Below the pieces are notes generated by a model that saw nothing but the letters and a program-made list of their open reading frames with translations, did no database searches and was not told the DNA's origin. A program made the position numbers and the translations under genes. Source: Kribbella steppae (GTDB lineage: Bacteria; Actinomycetota; Actinomycetes; Propionibacteriales; Kribbellaceae). From it: a DNA stretch of 64,000 nucleotides. The stretch is from the NCBI RefSeq assembly GCF_004342025.1, contig NZ_SLWN01000005.1, forward strand, positions 372,001-436,000, given 5' to 3'. Shown here piece by piece: positions 34,626 through 43,544 of this stretch. How positions within the stretch are numbered: position 1 is the stretch's first letter; each line of letters starts with the position of its first letter.

Positions 34626-34663
34626 GACAGGAAACGGTGGGCTGAGACAGGTTATTTCCTGTC
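34626..34663. terminator. Bidirectional terminator between lysX and the aromatic operon
   Basis: GACAGGAAA (34626-34634) pairs perfectly with TTTCCTGTC (34655-34663). A direct repeat GGCTGAGACAGG also occurs twice here (from 34620 and 34638). Because the right arm lies in the last codons of the aryl-AMP ligase gene, it can serve both converging genes. Confidence 0.55.
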
Positions 34664-36340
34664 CCAACCCACGACAGGTTGTCTCGACTCCGACTCCGAC
34701 TCCGCGAGGCGGACGGCTTCCAAGCGGTTTGCGATGTCGGCGCGTAGGGCGACCTTGTCGATCTTGCCTACTTTGGTGGTGGGGAGTTCTTCGATGAGGA
34801 CCAGGCGTTCGGGGAGCTTGTACGCCGCTACGCCCAGGCCCTCCATTGATTGCCGGACATCCGCCAAGGTGACGTCGGTGCCGGGGCGCGGTACGACGTA
34901 GACGCAGACGCGTTCGCCCAGGCGGGGGTCGGGCATGGCGACGGCGGCGACCTGTTGGACCTGGTCGAGGGTGTAGGTGAGGTTCTCGACTTCCTCGGCG
35001 GAGATCTTCTCGCCGCCCCGGTTGATCATGTCCTTGTCGCGGCCCTCGACTATCAGGTTGCCGCCAGCAACGATGCGGCAGATGTCGCCGCTGCGGTACC
35101 AGCCGTCGGGGGTGAAGGCGCGGGCGTTCTGCTGTTCGGCCTTGTAGTAGCCGCGCGGCGTGTACGGGCCGCGGGTCAGCAGGGAGCCGGGCTCGCCGGG
35201 TGGGACGGGGCGGTCGAGGGGATCGACGACCTGGACTTCGTCGTCCGGGCACATCGGGCGGCCTTGGGTTGTGCAGATGACGTCTTCGGGATCGTCCAGC
35301 CGGGTGTAGTTGAGCAGGCCTTCTGCCATACCGAACACCTGCTGCAACGTGCAGCCGAGCACAGGCTTGATCTTGCGGGCCACCTCGTCGGCCAACCGCG
35401 CTCCCCCGACCTGCAACACCCGCAGCGTCGACAAGTCCTCGCCCTTGTACTCCTCCAGCCAGCGCTGCGCGACCGCCGGCACCACGGCTGTGTGCGTGAC
35501 GCCCTCTGCAGCGATCGCCGCAAAGACTCGTCGAGGCTCGGGGCTCGGCAGCATCACCACAGTCCCGCCGACGAGCAGTGCGCCGAGCAACCCCGGGCAA
35601 GCGAGCGGGAAGTTGTGTCCGGCCGGTAGAGCGACCAGATAGACCGTGGAGGCATCCATGCCGGACACCTCACCGCTGCGCTTGGCGTTGTACGTGTAGT
35701 CGTCGTGCGTACGAGCGATCAGCTTCGGCAGACCCGTCGTACCTCCAGACAAGAGGAACACCGCCACACTCCGGCTGTCCGGCTCAGGACCGTCCCACAC
35801 TCCGGCACCAGAGCACAGCGCCCGCAGGTCCACGCTGCCCGGGTGCAGGTCGTCACCAGCGACCAGCACGTGCTGCAGCGAGTCCACCTCGTCCACGAGC
35901 CGGTGACCCAGCTCCTGGTGGTCGAAGTCCCGCAGTACATCCGGTACGGCGATAGCCGCGGCCTCAGCGTGTGCGGCCAGGTACGACAGCTCGTGATACC
36001 GGTGACCCGGCAGGGCCATCACCGGTACGACGCCCGCCCGCAGACAGGCGAGGATGAGTACGACGAACTCCCACCCATTCGGCAGCTGTACGACGATCCG
36101 GTCGTCAGCGCGGAGTCCGAGCTCCAGCAGCCGGGTAGCGGCAGCGTCGGCACGGCCGGTGAGCTCGGAGTACGTGAGCCGGACGTCGCCATCCACCAGT
36201 GCGACCCGGTCCGGCGTACGCTCCGCCTGCTGCCAGATGTGGAACGGCAGACTGCGCCCCTCCCAGTAGCCGGCCGCCACGTAGCGGGCGACATCCTCGG
36301 CAGGCCACGGCACAACACCATCGGCGATCGGACTGACCAT
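34652..36340 (-). CDS. Aryl-AMP ligase (salicylyl/2,3-dihydroxybenzoyl adenylate type)
   Basis: 562 residues of the EntE/DhbE-like ANL family. Core motifs: LSGGTTGLPKL (P-loop), ALPAGHNFPLACPG (aryl-pocket region typical of DHB/salicylate ligases), FGMAEGLLN, NRGGEKISAEEVE and the A10 lysine in TTKVGKIDK. It activates an aromatic acid to its adenylate. In this operon it most likely starts degradation of salicylate or a relative (SdgA-like role in streptomycetes), not siderophore synthesis, since no NRPS is present. Its ATG shares one base with the upstream stop. The C-terminal SESESES comes from a 6-base microsatellite. Confidence 0.85.
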   Translation of the reverse strand: MVSPIADGVVPWPAEDVARYVAAGYWEGRSLPFHIWQQAERTPDRVALVDGDVRLTYSELTGRADAAATRLLELGLRADDRIVVQLPNGWEFVVLILACLRAGVVPVMALPGHRYHELSYLAAHAEAAAIAVPDVLRDFDHQELGHRLVDEVDSLQHVLVAGDDLHPGSVDLRALCSGAGVWDGPEPDSRSVAVFLLSGGTTGLPKLIARTHDDYTYNAKRSGEVSGMDASTVYLVALPAGHNFPLACPGLLGALLVGGTVVMLPSPEPRRVFAAIAAEGVTHTAVVPAVAQRWLEEYKGEDLSTLRVLQVGGARLADEVARKIKPVLGCTLQQVFGMAEGLLNYTRLDDPEDVICTTQGRPMCPDDEVQVVDPLDRPVPPGEPGSLLTRGPYTPRGYYKAEQQNARAFTPDGWYRSGDICRIVAGGNLIVEGRDKDMINRGGEKISAEEVENLTYTLDQVQQVAAVAMPDPRLGERVCVYVVPRPGTDVTLADVRQSMEGLGVAAYKLPERLVLIEELPTTKVGKIDKVALRADIANRLEAVRLAESESESRQPVVGWDRK

Positions 36341-38373
36341 TACTGCTCCTTGCCAGTGATCACGGCGTCGAGCGCGACCAGGCCGTCGCGCGTCAGCCGG
36401 AGGGGATTGATCTCGATCTCGTCGACACTCGGTGCCGCTAGCAACACTGCGCCGAGCGCCCGCACCACTCGGGCAAGCTCCGACCGGTTCAGCACCGGCC
36501 CACCACGCCAGCCGTCGAGCAGCGCGCGGCCCAGCAGTTCGTCCGGCATCGACTCGGCCTCCGCCATGGACAGCGGCGCAGCACGTACGGCGACATCCGC
36601 GAAAGCTTCTGCTGTCGTGCCGCCGAGGCCCACGAGCACAACGGGTCCGAAGACCGGGTCGCGCCGAGCACCGACGATCAGGTCAACGCCGGACGGCGCC
36701 ATAGCCTCCACCAGCACCCGGCGTGGGCGGAGCGATCCCGCGACGCCGGCTCGCTCGAGCTGCTCCAGCGCTCCGGTCAGCTCAGCGCGGGTGCGGATGC
36801 CGAGGTGCACTCCACCGATCTCGGTCTTGTGCAACACAGCCGCATCCAGGATCTTCACCGCCACCGGGCCGCCCAACCGGTCCAGAGCGGCGTACGCCTC
36901 CTCCGCGGACTCACAAGCGACCCGCGCAGGTGTGCGGATGCCAAGCGCCTCCAGCACCGCCTTCGCCTGGTCCTCGTCCCACGGCCCAGCTGGCACCTCA
37001 AGAGAAGGCAGAGACTCGTCAGCCACACCACGCCGGTGCGCCAGGCGCGCATCGTCGACCAGTGCCCGGACGGCATGAGCGAGCGCACCCGGACTCGTGC
37101 CGACCGCGAACCCGCGCTCGTGCAGCCCTGACCGCACCACACCGACGTCCACGCTGGAACCGCCCACGCCGACCACAGTAGGACTGCCACCGTCCAGCCG
37201 GGAGAGCTCGGACACCAGATCAAGGCTGTCCGGCTCCGACAAGGCGTACACCGCCACGAGGTCCACGGCCGAGTCATCGCCGACCACGGACACGACCTCA
37301 CCGAACCCCGGACCAGGCCGACCGGTGTCGACAGGGTTCGCCTGGTAGGTCATCGGCGGCAACAACTCCCCCAGCCGCTGCTGAGTCGCCGGACTCAGCG
37401 CAGGCACCCGCACCTCAGAGCCGCGCAGACGATCCAGCAACAGCAGTCCAGGACCCGCCTGAGCAGTCACCACTCCAACGCCAGGGTCCGAAGCGGGAGC
37501 CAACCGCGTCAGCGACAACGCACCCACCGCGTCCACCAGTTGCCGTTCGTCGTCGACCAGCACCGCACCGGCCTGCCGGAGTACGCCCCGTGTCGTACGC
37601 CAGGAGGTGGCCAGCGCACCCGTATGCGACTGCGCGAACTCGCCGACATCGTTGCGCCCGACAACCAAGGCGACGACCGGCTTCACCGCCGACAACCGCG
37701 CCACCGCCTGCGCGAGCCGTGGACCATTCGCGACCGACTCGATGTGCAGAGCAACAGCCGTCGTACGACGGTCGTCCAGCAGGTACTCGAGTACGTCGGA
37801 CGCGTCGAGGTCGGCGCTGTTACCCAGGCCGACCGCGACGCTGACGCCGTACCCGGCCTCAGCCAGCAGGAACGACACGGCGTGGTTCACACCACCGCTG
37901 GCGGCGACCACGGCCACTCCACCGGCCGGCACCTCGGCAGCACTCGGCACGAAGCTGGCGGTCAGCTTGAGCGACGGCACCAGGAACCCGGACGTGTTCG
38001 GACCGAGCAGCCGGATGCCGTAGCGATCGACCACCTCTGCCAGCGCCTCTTGGTACTCAGGGTGCCCGGCCTCGGCGAACCCACCCGCACACACCAGAGC
38101 GGCAGTCGCACCTGCCTTGGCAGCTTCGGTCACCGCGGCCGCACTAGCCGGTGCGGGTACGCACACCACAGCGAGGTCGATAGGTGCACCGAAGAAGTCG
38201 ACAGCCTCAGCAACAGAACCGTGCAAGGCAGAGTCGCGCGAGTTCACCAGTGCGAGTGGTCCGTCGTACGTGGAGAGGGACCGCGCCATCACCGCACCGA
38301 GCTTGGCCGGGTTGCGCGAGGCGCCGATCACTGCGACCCCGCGAGGCGCGAACAGCCCGTCCAGCCCGTTCAC
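36340..38373 (-). CDS. NDP-forming acyl-CoA synthetase
   Basis: 677 residues: a CoA-binding Rossmann domain (VAVIGASRNPAKLG), succinyl-CoA-ligase-like domains with the phospho-His loop FAQSHTGALAT, and a C-terminal ATP-grasp domain (about 450-675, VAVKILDAAVLHKTEIGG). Family reaction: acyl-CoA formation from acid, CoA and ATP with an acyl or histidyl phosphate step. Between an aryl-AMP ligase and a CoA-ester monooxygenase it probably supplies the aryl-CoA thioester (SdgB-like role; inference). GTG start overlaps the monooxygenase stop by 4 bp. Confidence 0.85.
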   Translation of the reverse strand: MNGLDGLFAPRGVAVIGASRNPAKLGAVMARSLSTYDGPLALVNSRDSALHGSVAEAVDFFGAPIDLAVVCVPAPASAAAVTEAAKAGATAALVCAGGFAEAGHPEYQEALAEVVDRYGIRLLGPNTSGFLVPSLKLTASFVPSAAEVPAGGVAVVAASGGVNHAVSFLLAEAGYGVSVAVGLGNSADLDASDVLEYLLDDRRTTAVALHIESVANGPRLAQAVARLSAVKPVVALVVGRNDVGEFAQSHTGALATSWRTTRGVLRQAGAVLVDDERQLVDAVGALSLTRLAPASDPGVGVVTAQAGPGLLLLDRLRGSEVRVPALSPATQQRLGELLPPMTYQANPVDTGRPGPGFGEVVSVVGDDSAVDLVAVYALSEPDSLDLVSELSRLDGGSPTVVGVGGSSVDVGVVRSGLHERGFAVGTSPGALAHAVRALVDDARLAHRRGVADESLPSLEVPAGPWDEDQAKAVLEALGIRTPARVACESAEEAYAALDRLGGPVAVKILDAAVLHKTEIGGVHLGIRTRAELTGALEQLERAGVAGSLRPRRVLVEAMAPSGVDLIVGARRDPVFGPVVLVGLGGTTAEAFADVAVRAAPLSMAEAESMPDELLGRALLDGWRGGPVLNRSELARVVRALGAVLLAAPSVDEIEINPLRLTRDGLVALDAVITGKEQ

Positions 38374-39920
38374 GCGCTCCCTCCCACACTGCGGCTGACC
38401 CCGGCGACGCGGTCCCGGGCAGGGCCACTGGTCCGGCCCACCAGGTCGGCACGCCCGGAGAGGAGGAGGGTCTCCGCGTCGTCCGGGGTCAGCTCGTCAT
38501 CAACCACCAGCGCAGGGGTCCCGGCCACCAGCCGCGACTCCTCCGCCAGCAACGTCCGCGTCAACCGCGAACCACCGTGCACAGCCACCAGCGCCGGCCC
38601 AGCCAGTACGCCGGAATGCAATGAAGCCAGCGCAGCTGGCAGGCCATGCTCAGTGTCAGGAGCCTCGATCCACAGCGCCCGGTCGCGGACATCCGCGACG
38701 TCCACCCACCGACCAGGCAGGGACAATCCGCGCGAGCGGAACGGGGTCTGCAGGGGCGCCGGGCCATGCATCGCGTGCCACGACGTGCGGGTCGCCGCGA
38801 CGAACGCCGGATCGCGCCGCGCCAACTTCCCAGCGCTGATACTGCGAGTGAGGAAGTGGAAGGCGAACTGCCAAGGCTCCAGCGTGTCGTGGTAGCGGCC
38901 GAAGTGTTCCCACCAGGACAGGCTCGGCCGCGCCGACCCCTGGATCTTCTCCACCGACGGCCGCGCCGATTCCTCGTACGCCACCAGCGCCGCCGGAAGG
39001 TCGTCATGGGCGGCCAGTGCCGCCGCCAGCGCGACCGCGTCCTCCATCGCCATCTTCGTACCCGAGCCGACCGAGAAGTGCGCGGTGTGCGCGGCGTCGC
39101 CCAGCAGTACGACGTTGCCGTGCTGCCAGCGACCCGTACGCCGGGTCCGGAAGCTACCCCAGCGTGAGTTGTTCACGAGCAGCGGATGACCGTCGATCTG
39201 CTCGGCGAAGAGCTTCTCCAGGTACACCTTCGTCTTCAGGTCGCTCGGCCCCGGCGGCTGGGACACGTCGAACTCGTCCAGCCCGGCCCGCAGCCACGAC
39301 TCCCGGTCGGTCTCGACGATGAACGTGCTCACCTCCGGACTGATCGGGTACCCGTGCACCGCGAACACCCCGTCGTCGCCCCGCTCGTGGACGAAGGTGA
39401 GTCCCTCGAAGGCGTACGTCGTACCGAACCAGATGAACTTCGCCGACGCCGTCTCCACCATCGGCTCGAGAACGGCCGCCAGCCGCTCCCGGATCCGTGA
39501 GTTGGCACCGTCGGCCGCTACCACCAGGTCGAAGCCGGACAGGTCGTCGAGATCCACCTCGGTCTCGAACCGCAGCGTCACGCCGACCTCCACCGCACGC
39601 TGCTGCAGTACGGCGAGCAACGTCTTCCGGGCGATCGCGGCCATCCCCATCCCGCCGCAGCGGAACCGCTCGCCCTTCAGCCGGACCTCGATCGCGTCCC
39701 AGTGCACGCCGTACTGCGTCAGTGCGTCACGGATCACCGGGTCGGCGGCGTGAATGGCAGCCAGCGTGGCGTCGGAGAACACCACCCCGAAGCCGAACGT
39801 GTCGTCCGCGCGGTTGCGCTCGAACACGGTCACCTCGGCCGTCGGGTCGTTCGCCTTCACCAAGGTGGCGAGGAACAGCCCGCCGGGCCCACCACCGACA
39901 CATGCGATCCGCATTGTCAT
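38370..39920 (-). CDS. FAD-dependent aryl-CoA monooxygenase (salicylyl-CoA 5-hydroxylase type)
   Basis: 516 residues. The FAD site is CVGGGPGGLFLATL and the second dinucleotide motif is GDAAHTAHFSVGSGTKMAME. The first 400 residues match the hydroxylase half shared by salicylyl-CoA 5-hydroxylase and anthraniloyl-CoA monooxygenase. The extra about 110 C-terminal residues (ALVAVHGGSRLTRTLLAEES to LLLSGRADLVG) resemble a shrunken end of the old-yellow-enzyme domain of anthraniloyl-CoA monooxygenase, which suggests a reduced fusion. It hydroxylates an aryl-CoA ester, giving for instance gentisyl-CoA. It lies 14 bases after the transporter gene. Confidence 0.8.
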   Translation of the reverse strand: MTMRIACVGGGPGGLFLATLVKANDPTAEVTVFERNRADDTFGFGVVFSDATLAAIHAADPVIRDALTQYGVHWDAIEVRLKGERFRCGGMGMAAIARKTLLAVLQQRAVEVGVTLRFETEVDLDDLSGFDLVVAADGANSRIRERLAAVLEPMVETASAKFIWFGTTYAFEGLTFVHERGDDGVFAVHGYPISPEVSTFIVETDRESWLRAGLDEFDVSQPPGPSDLKTKVYLEKLFAEQIDGHPLLVNNSRWGSFRTRRTGRWQHGNVVLLGDAAHTAHFSVGSGTKMAMEDAVALAAALAAHDDLPAALVAYEESARPSVEKIQGSARPSLSWWEHFGRYHDTLEPWQFAFHFLTRSISAGKLARRDPAFVAATRTSWHAMHGPAPLQTPFRSRGLSLPGRWVDVADVRDRALWIEAPDTEHGLPAALASLHSGVLAGPALVAVHGGSRLTRTLLAEESRLVAGTPALVVDDELTPDDAETLLLSGRADLVGRTSGPARDRVAGVSRSVGGSA

Positions 39921-39934
39921 TCCTCTCGAAACCG

Positions 39935-41263
39935 TCAGGCCTGGGTCGTCTGGGGCGTCGTACTGAGCGCGGGCTCAGGGCGCCGCTCCCGGCCGATCCG
40001 CGGTACGGCGGCGATCACCACCGCACCGAGGACAGCGGGGACGGCGAAACCGTAGAAGTTCCAATCGAGGCTAAGCCCGGAGTCGAGCACCCAGCCACCG
40101 AACAGCGGGCCGACGATCGCACCGAGCCGGCCGACACCGAGGGACCAGCCGAGCGCGGTCGCGCGACTCCCGGCCGGGTAATAGGTGGCGACATACCCGT
40201 TGACCAGGATCTGTGTGCCGACCGTCCCCAGTCCGGCGATCGCGATCAGCAGGTAGAGCGCGAAGGACGTCGGGTTGACGCTGAGGGCGTAGATCGAGAA
40301 CGCGGCGAGCGCGAAGGCGACCGTGGTCACGACCTTCGATCCGAGCCGGTCGGCCAGCGTCGACGCCACCAGAGCACCGACGATCGCACCGAGGTTCATC
40401 ACCAGGAGGAACCGCAGCGAGGAGCCGAGCGGGTAGCCGGCCTGCCGCATGATCTGCGGGAGCCAGGTGTTCAGGCCGTATACGAGCAGCAGACCGAAGA
40501 AGCTGGCCAGTCCGAACAGCACCGTCGCAGCGAGGTACCTGCGTCCGAAGAGTACGGCGAGCGCACTCCACTTACTGCTGTTCTCGGCCGCCACCGGTTC
40601 GGGTTGTACGCCGTACTTGGCCGCAAGGGCCGCTGCTTCGTCGTGACGACCGCGGGCCTGCAGGAAGCTGACCGACTCGGGCAGGTACTTCCAGGCCAGC
40701 GGCAGCACCAGGACAAGCGGAGCCATACCGATCAGGAACATGATCCGGAAGCCGTGCGTGGGAACGAGGTTGATCGCGAGCACCGCCGCCAGCACCCCAC
40801 CGAGGGAGAAGCCGGAGAACATCAACGCGTTGTTGAAGTTCCGGCGGTGCGGCGGCGCGTACTCGACGGTCAGCGCGATCGCGGTCGGCACCACACCGCC
40901 GAGGCCGAGACCGGTGATGAACCGCAGGATGCCGAACACCTCGGGATTGGGCGCCAGGGCGGTCGCCCCCATCGCGAGGGAGAACCAGATGATGCTGGCG
41001 AACATGATCCGGCGCCGGCCGACGATATCGGTGAGTGCACCGACGCAGAGCGTCCCGATCACCATGCCTGTCAGGGCGTAGCTGCCGATCGCACCGGCCT
41101 GACCCGCGGTCAGTTGCCAGTCGGGATTCTTCAGCAGGGACGGTACGACGGCGCCGTACACGATCAGGTCGTAACCGTCGAAGACGATCGTGACGAAGCA
41201 GATGGCGACCACCCAGAGACCGGCGCGGGACCGGGCGGTGGTGGTGGCGGTGGGACTGGTCAT
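39935..41263 (-). CDS. MFS aromatic acid:H+ symporter (AAHS family)
   Basis: 442 residues with twelve helices. AAHS marks are the DGYDLIVYGAVVPSLL segment in helix 1, the GALTDIVGRRR loop and the RFITGLGLGGVVPTAIALTVEY stretch. It imports benzoate-like acids by proton symport. First gene of the four-gene aromatic operon and divergent from the PaaX-type regulator. A sigma70-like promoter and an operator-like dyad lie directly upstream. Confidence 0.9.
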   Translation of the reverse strand: MTSPTATTTARSRAGLWVVAICFVTIVFDGYDLIVYGAVVPSLLKNPDWQLTAGQAGAIGSYALTGMVIGTLCVGALTDIVGRRRIMFASIIWFSLAMGATALAPNPEVFGILRFITGLGLGGVVPTAIALTVEYAPPHRRNFNNALMFSGFSLGGVLAAVLAINLVPTHGFRIMFLIGMAPLVLVLPLAWKYLPESVSFLQARGRHDEAAALAAKYGVQPEPVAAENSSKWSALAVLFGRRYLAATVLFGLASFFGLLLVYGLNTWLPQIMRQAGYPLGSSLRFLLVMNLGAIVGALVASTLADRLGSKVVTTVAFALAAFSIYALSVNPTSFALYLLIAIAGLGTVGTQILVNGYVATYYPAGSRATALGWSLGVGRLGAIVGPLFGGWVLDSGLSLDWNFYGFAVPAVLGAVVIAAVPRIGRERRPEPALSTTPQTTQA

Positions 41264-41305
41264 TGACGGCCCTCGATTCGTACCGGGCTGACGGGGGATA
41301 GGACG

Positions 41306-41344
41306 AAAGTAGGACTAATCACAGACGACCGTCAAGACTTTGAC
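41306..41344 (-). promoter_or_regulatory. Promoter and operator of the aromatic-acid operon
   Basis: On the minus strand -35 TTGACG (41330-41335) and -10 TACTTT (41306-41311) are 18 bases apart. The inverted repeat GTCAA-GACT-TTGAC (41331-41344) overlaps the -35 box and lies between the operon and the divergent PaaX-type gene, so it is the likely repressor site. Confidence 0.55.
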
Positions 41345-41411
41345 ACGCATTAACTGGCATCATGAGACGATGAGCGCAGCGAACACCACCGGCCGGCTCC
41401 GAGGAGACGTC

Positions 41412-42221
41412 ATGAAGCCACGGTCGATCGTCTTCGACCTCTTCGGCGACTACATCCGCTATCACGGCGGCGAGGTGCGGCTGCGCACGCTCACCGCGCT
41501 GCTGGAGTGCTTTGACGTCGGCGAGAGCACGGTGCGCGTAGTGATGGCGCGACTGCGGCGCGAAGGCTGGTTCGACACCCGGCGGGACGGCCGCGAGACG
41601 GTCTACGCGCTGAACGACAAGAGCTGGCGACTGCTCGACGAGGGCCGGACCCGAATCTTCGAAAGATCCCGTGAGCCATGGGATCGGCAGTGGTCGATGG
41701 TCATCTACTCGGTCCCGGAGAGCGACCGCGGCCTGCGTGAGGAGCTGCGGAAGGAGCTCGCCTGGCTCGGATTCGGGCCGCTGGCATCGTCGACCTGGGT
41801 GAGTCCGCACAACCGGCTCACCGAGGTCCAGGAACACTTCGCGGACCAGCCGTCGGTACGGCTCGATCTGCTGCAATGCACGTCGTCGGGACTGTCGCGT
41901 GATCGAGAGATGGCCGCGCGCTGCTGGGATCTGGACGCCCTCGACGAGGACTACGCCGAGCTGCTGCGCACCTACCGGCCACGGATGAAGGCGTTCCGCG
42001 GCGGCACCGTGTCACCTCGTCAGGCGCTCGTCGAGCGGATGGAACTCATCCACGACTACCGGATGTTCCCCTTCCGCGACCCCGACCTGCCCGAGGAACT
42101 CCTCCCGGCCGGCTGGCACGGCCGCGAGGCCCACGAGCTCTTCCTCCAGGCCCACGAGGCCCTCGAGGACCCGGCGACCCGCTTCTTCCTGGACCTCTCG
42201 GCCACCGACCGGGTCGCCTGA
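41412..42221 (+). CDS. PaaX family transcriptional regulator
   Basis: 269 residues from the ATG at 41412, chosen for the GAGGAG 5 nt upstream; an ATG at 41370 is possible. PaaX marks: N-terminal winged helix (MKPRSIVFDLFGDYIRY, GESTVRVVMARLRREGW), central domain (WDRQWSMVIYSVPESDR, LGFGPLASSTWVSP) and the C-terminal helical domain. PaaX proteins are repressors released by aryl-CoA thioesters, which fits the adjacent genes that make and hydroxylate an aryl-CoA. Confidence 0.9.
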   Translation: MKPRSIVFDLFGDYIRYHGGEVRLRTLTALLECFDVGESTVRVVMARLRREGWFDTRRDGRETVYALNDKSWRLLDEGRTRIFERSREPWDRQWSMVIYSVPESDRGLREELRKELAWLGFGPLASSTWVSPHNRLTEVQEHFADQPSVRLDLLQCTSSGLSRDREMAARCWDLDALDEDYAELLRTYRPRMKAFRGGTVSPRQALVERMELIHDYRMFPFRDPDLPEELLPAGWHGREAHELFLQAHEALEDPATRFFLDLSATDRVA

Positions 42222-42566
42222 CCCGTCAGGCAAACACCCCTCCAGACCGCTGCACAACGTTGTCCTGTGTCAGATTCTTGGCGAGCGGCGTACATGTGTA
42301 CTTCACCGGACCAAGCCGGCGCCGGTCAGCGCGCCGGTCGCGAACCGGCTGGACATCACCGCGACGAACGTCCGCACCCTGACGATCGACCCGCAGCAGG
42401 CCAAGGTGACCTGTGCCGCGGACCTGAACGTGACGACGGACGGACCGCTCACCGTTCGCCTGATCGGTTGCGCGGATCACAACTTCGATTGACCCCTCGC
42501 TCAGAACCCCTGTGCCCGCTTACCCTTTGCGGCACAGGGGTTGTGGGGCGACCTGGGGGGAAGTAC
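42222..42566. other. Gap holding a gene relic and the lipoprotein leader
   Basis: 345 bases without a complete gene. The middle part reads as the 3' end of a lost gene (see pseudogene entry). After it, about 70 bases lead to the lipoprotein gene, including a G-rich ribosome site. Confidence 0.5.
42280..42492 (+). pseudogene. Possible 3' relic of a protein gene
   Basis: An open frame ending in TGA at 42490 gives a protein-like stretch (RLDITATNVRTLTIDPQQAK, then VTCAADLNVTTDGPLTVRL) with coding-like codon choice. It has no ATG/GTG/TTG start and no ribosome site. It reads like the C-terminus of a secreted beta-rich protein whose front was deleted. I cannot name the family. Confidence 0.4.
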
Positions 42567-43499
42567 ATGAGGACGTTTGCCGTGCTCTGCGCGGGTTTCG
42601 TGACGCTGGCTGTCACGGCCGGTTGTGGGGGAACAGCCGTGCCTTCCAGCAATACGTCGCCACCCAGTACGACACCTGTGTCCGCACCAGCTCCGGCGGA
42701 GTCGGTGACACCACCCGGGCCACTCGGCTCAGCGGCGTACCAGGCGGAACTGACGAAGATCGAGCGGAGCATGGCGGGTGGTCTGCGCGCGCTGACGCGG
42801 GTGCGGACCACCGAGGGTCTGATCGAGGCGATGGACGGCCTCGCGTCGTCGCTGAACACGGCATCGTCGCAGCTGGGCGAGACCACGGTGACGAGCCCGT
42901 TGACCGGCGTACACCAGGTGCTTCAGGCACGGCTGCGGGTTGCCGCGACGTCGATGTCCGGATCGAAGTCCCACAGCGTCGAGCTGAATGCGCGGTGCGG
43001 CGGAGTCGCCTACACGTCCGAGAAGGTCCAGCGTCAACTGCTCGCGGATCTGAACAGTGCGATCGTTGCGCTGCGCAAGCTCAAGCTCCGATTCGGCAGC
43101 ACGTTGCCCGACCCCGGACCGGAGCCGGAGGACATGCGCCCGTCGAACGGCGACGTCCTGGTCCGCAGCGGCGCCACCGGCATCGGCCGGCTCCGGGTCA
43201 CGAACGGTACGTCGAAGGACGTCGCGGTCTCGGTCGTCAGCACCGGGCAGCCGCCCAGCAAGCCGCAGGTGATGATGTACATCCAGGCACGCAAGACCGC
43301 CACCATCAGCCGGATCGGCGGCGCCTACACCCTCTACTTCAAGAGCGGCAGCGACTGGAACCCCAAGCGGCGGCAGTTCAGCGCCGACTGCTCGTTCCAG
43401 AAGTTCGACCAGTCGTTCGGCCGGAACGAGGGCTGGCAGATCGACCTCCAGCCGACCATCGCGGGCAACGCCAGCACCAGCGAAGTGGAAGCCTACTGA
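42567..43499 (+). CDS. Secreted lipoprotein of unknown function
   Basis: 310 residues from the ATG at 42567 (G-rich ribosome site 4-9 nt upstream). Lipobox VTAGC at residues 16-20 follows a hydrophobic signal. Next is a Ser/Thr/Pro-rich tether (SSNTSPPSTTPVSAPAPAES), a helical region (about 50-150) and a beta-rich C-terminal domain (GDVLVRSGATGIGRLRVTNG, YTLYFKSGSDW). No catalytic motif is recognised. Terminated by a hairpin shared with the convergent toxin gene. Confidence 0.75.
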   Translation: MRTFAVLCAGFVTLAVTAGCGGTAVPSSNTSPPSTTPVSAPAPAESVTPPGPLGSAAYQAELTKIERSMAGGLRALTRVRTTEGLIEAMDGLASSLNTASSQLGETTVTSPLTGVHQVLQARLRVAATSMSGSKSHSVELNARCGGVAYTSEKVQRQLLADLNSAIVALRKLKLRFGSTLPDPGPEPEDMRPSNGDVLVRSGATGIGRLRVTNGTSKDVAVSVVSTGQPPSKPQVMMYIQARKTATISRIGGAYTLYFKSGSDWNPKRRQFSADCSFQKFDQSFGRNEGWQIDLQPTIAGNASTSEVEAY

Positions 43500-43523
43500 A
43501 CACCTGCCCCCGCAACACGCCGG

Positions 43524-43544
43524 CTGACGATCAGAGATCGTCAG
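43524..43544. terminator. Shared terminator of lipoprotein gene and vapC
   Basis: CTGACGATC (43524-43532), loop AGA, GATCGTCAG (43536-43544): a perfect 9-bp stem between convergent genes. It includes the last codons and stop of vapC. Confidence 0.6.

Noticed and set aside
34652..36340. Siderophore biosynthesis role for the DhbE/EntE-like ligase
   Set aside because: No isochorismate genes or NRPS are present; the operon has a transporter, CoA synthetase and hydroxylase that fit catabolism.
39497..41266. Plus-strand frame of 589 codons over the monooxygenase and MFS genes
   Set aside because: Low-complexity Arg/Asp/Gln shadow; both minus-strand genes have clear family motifs.
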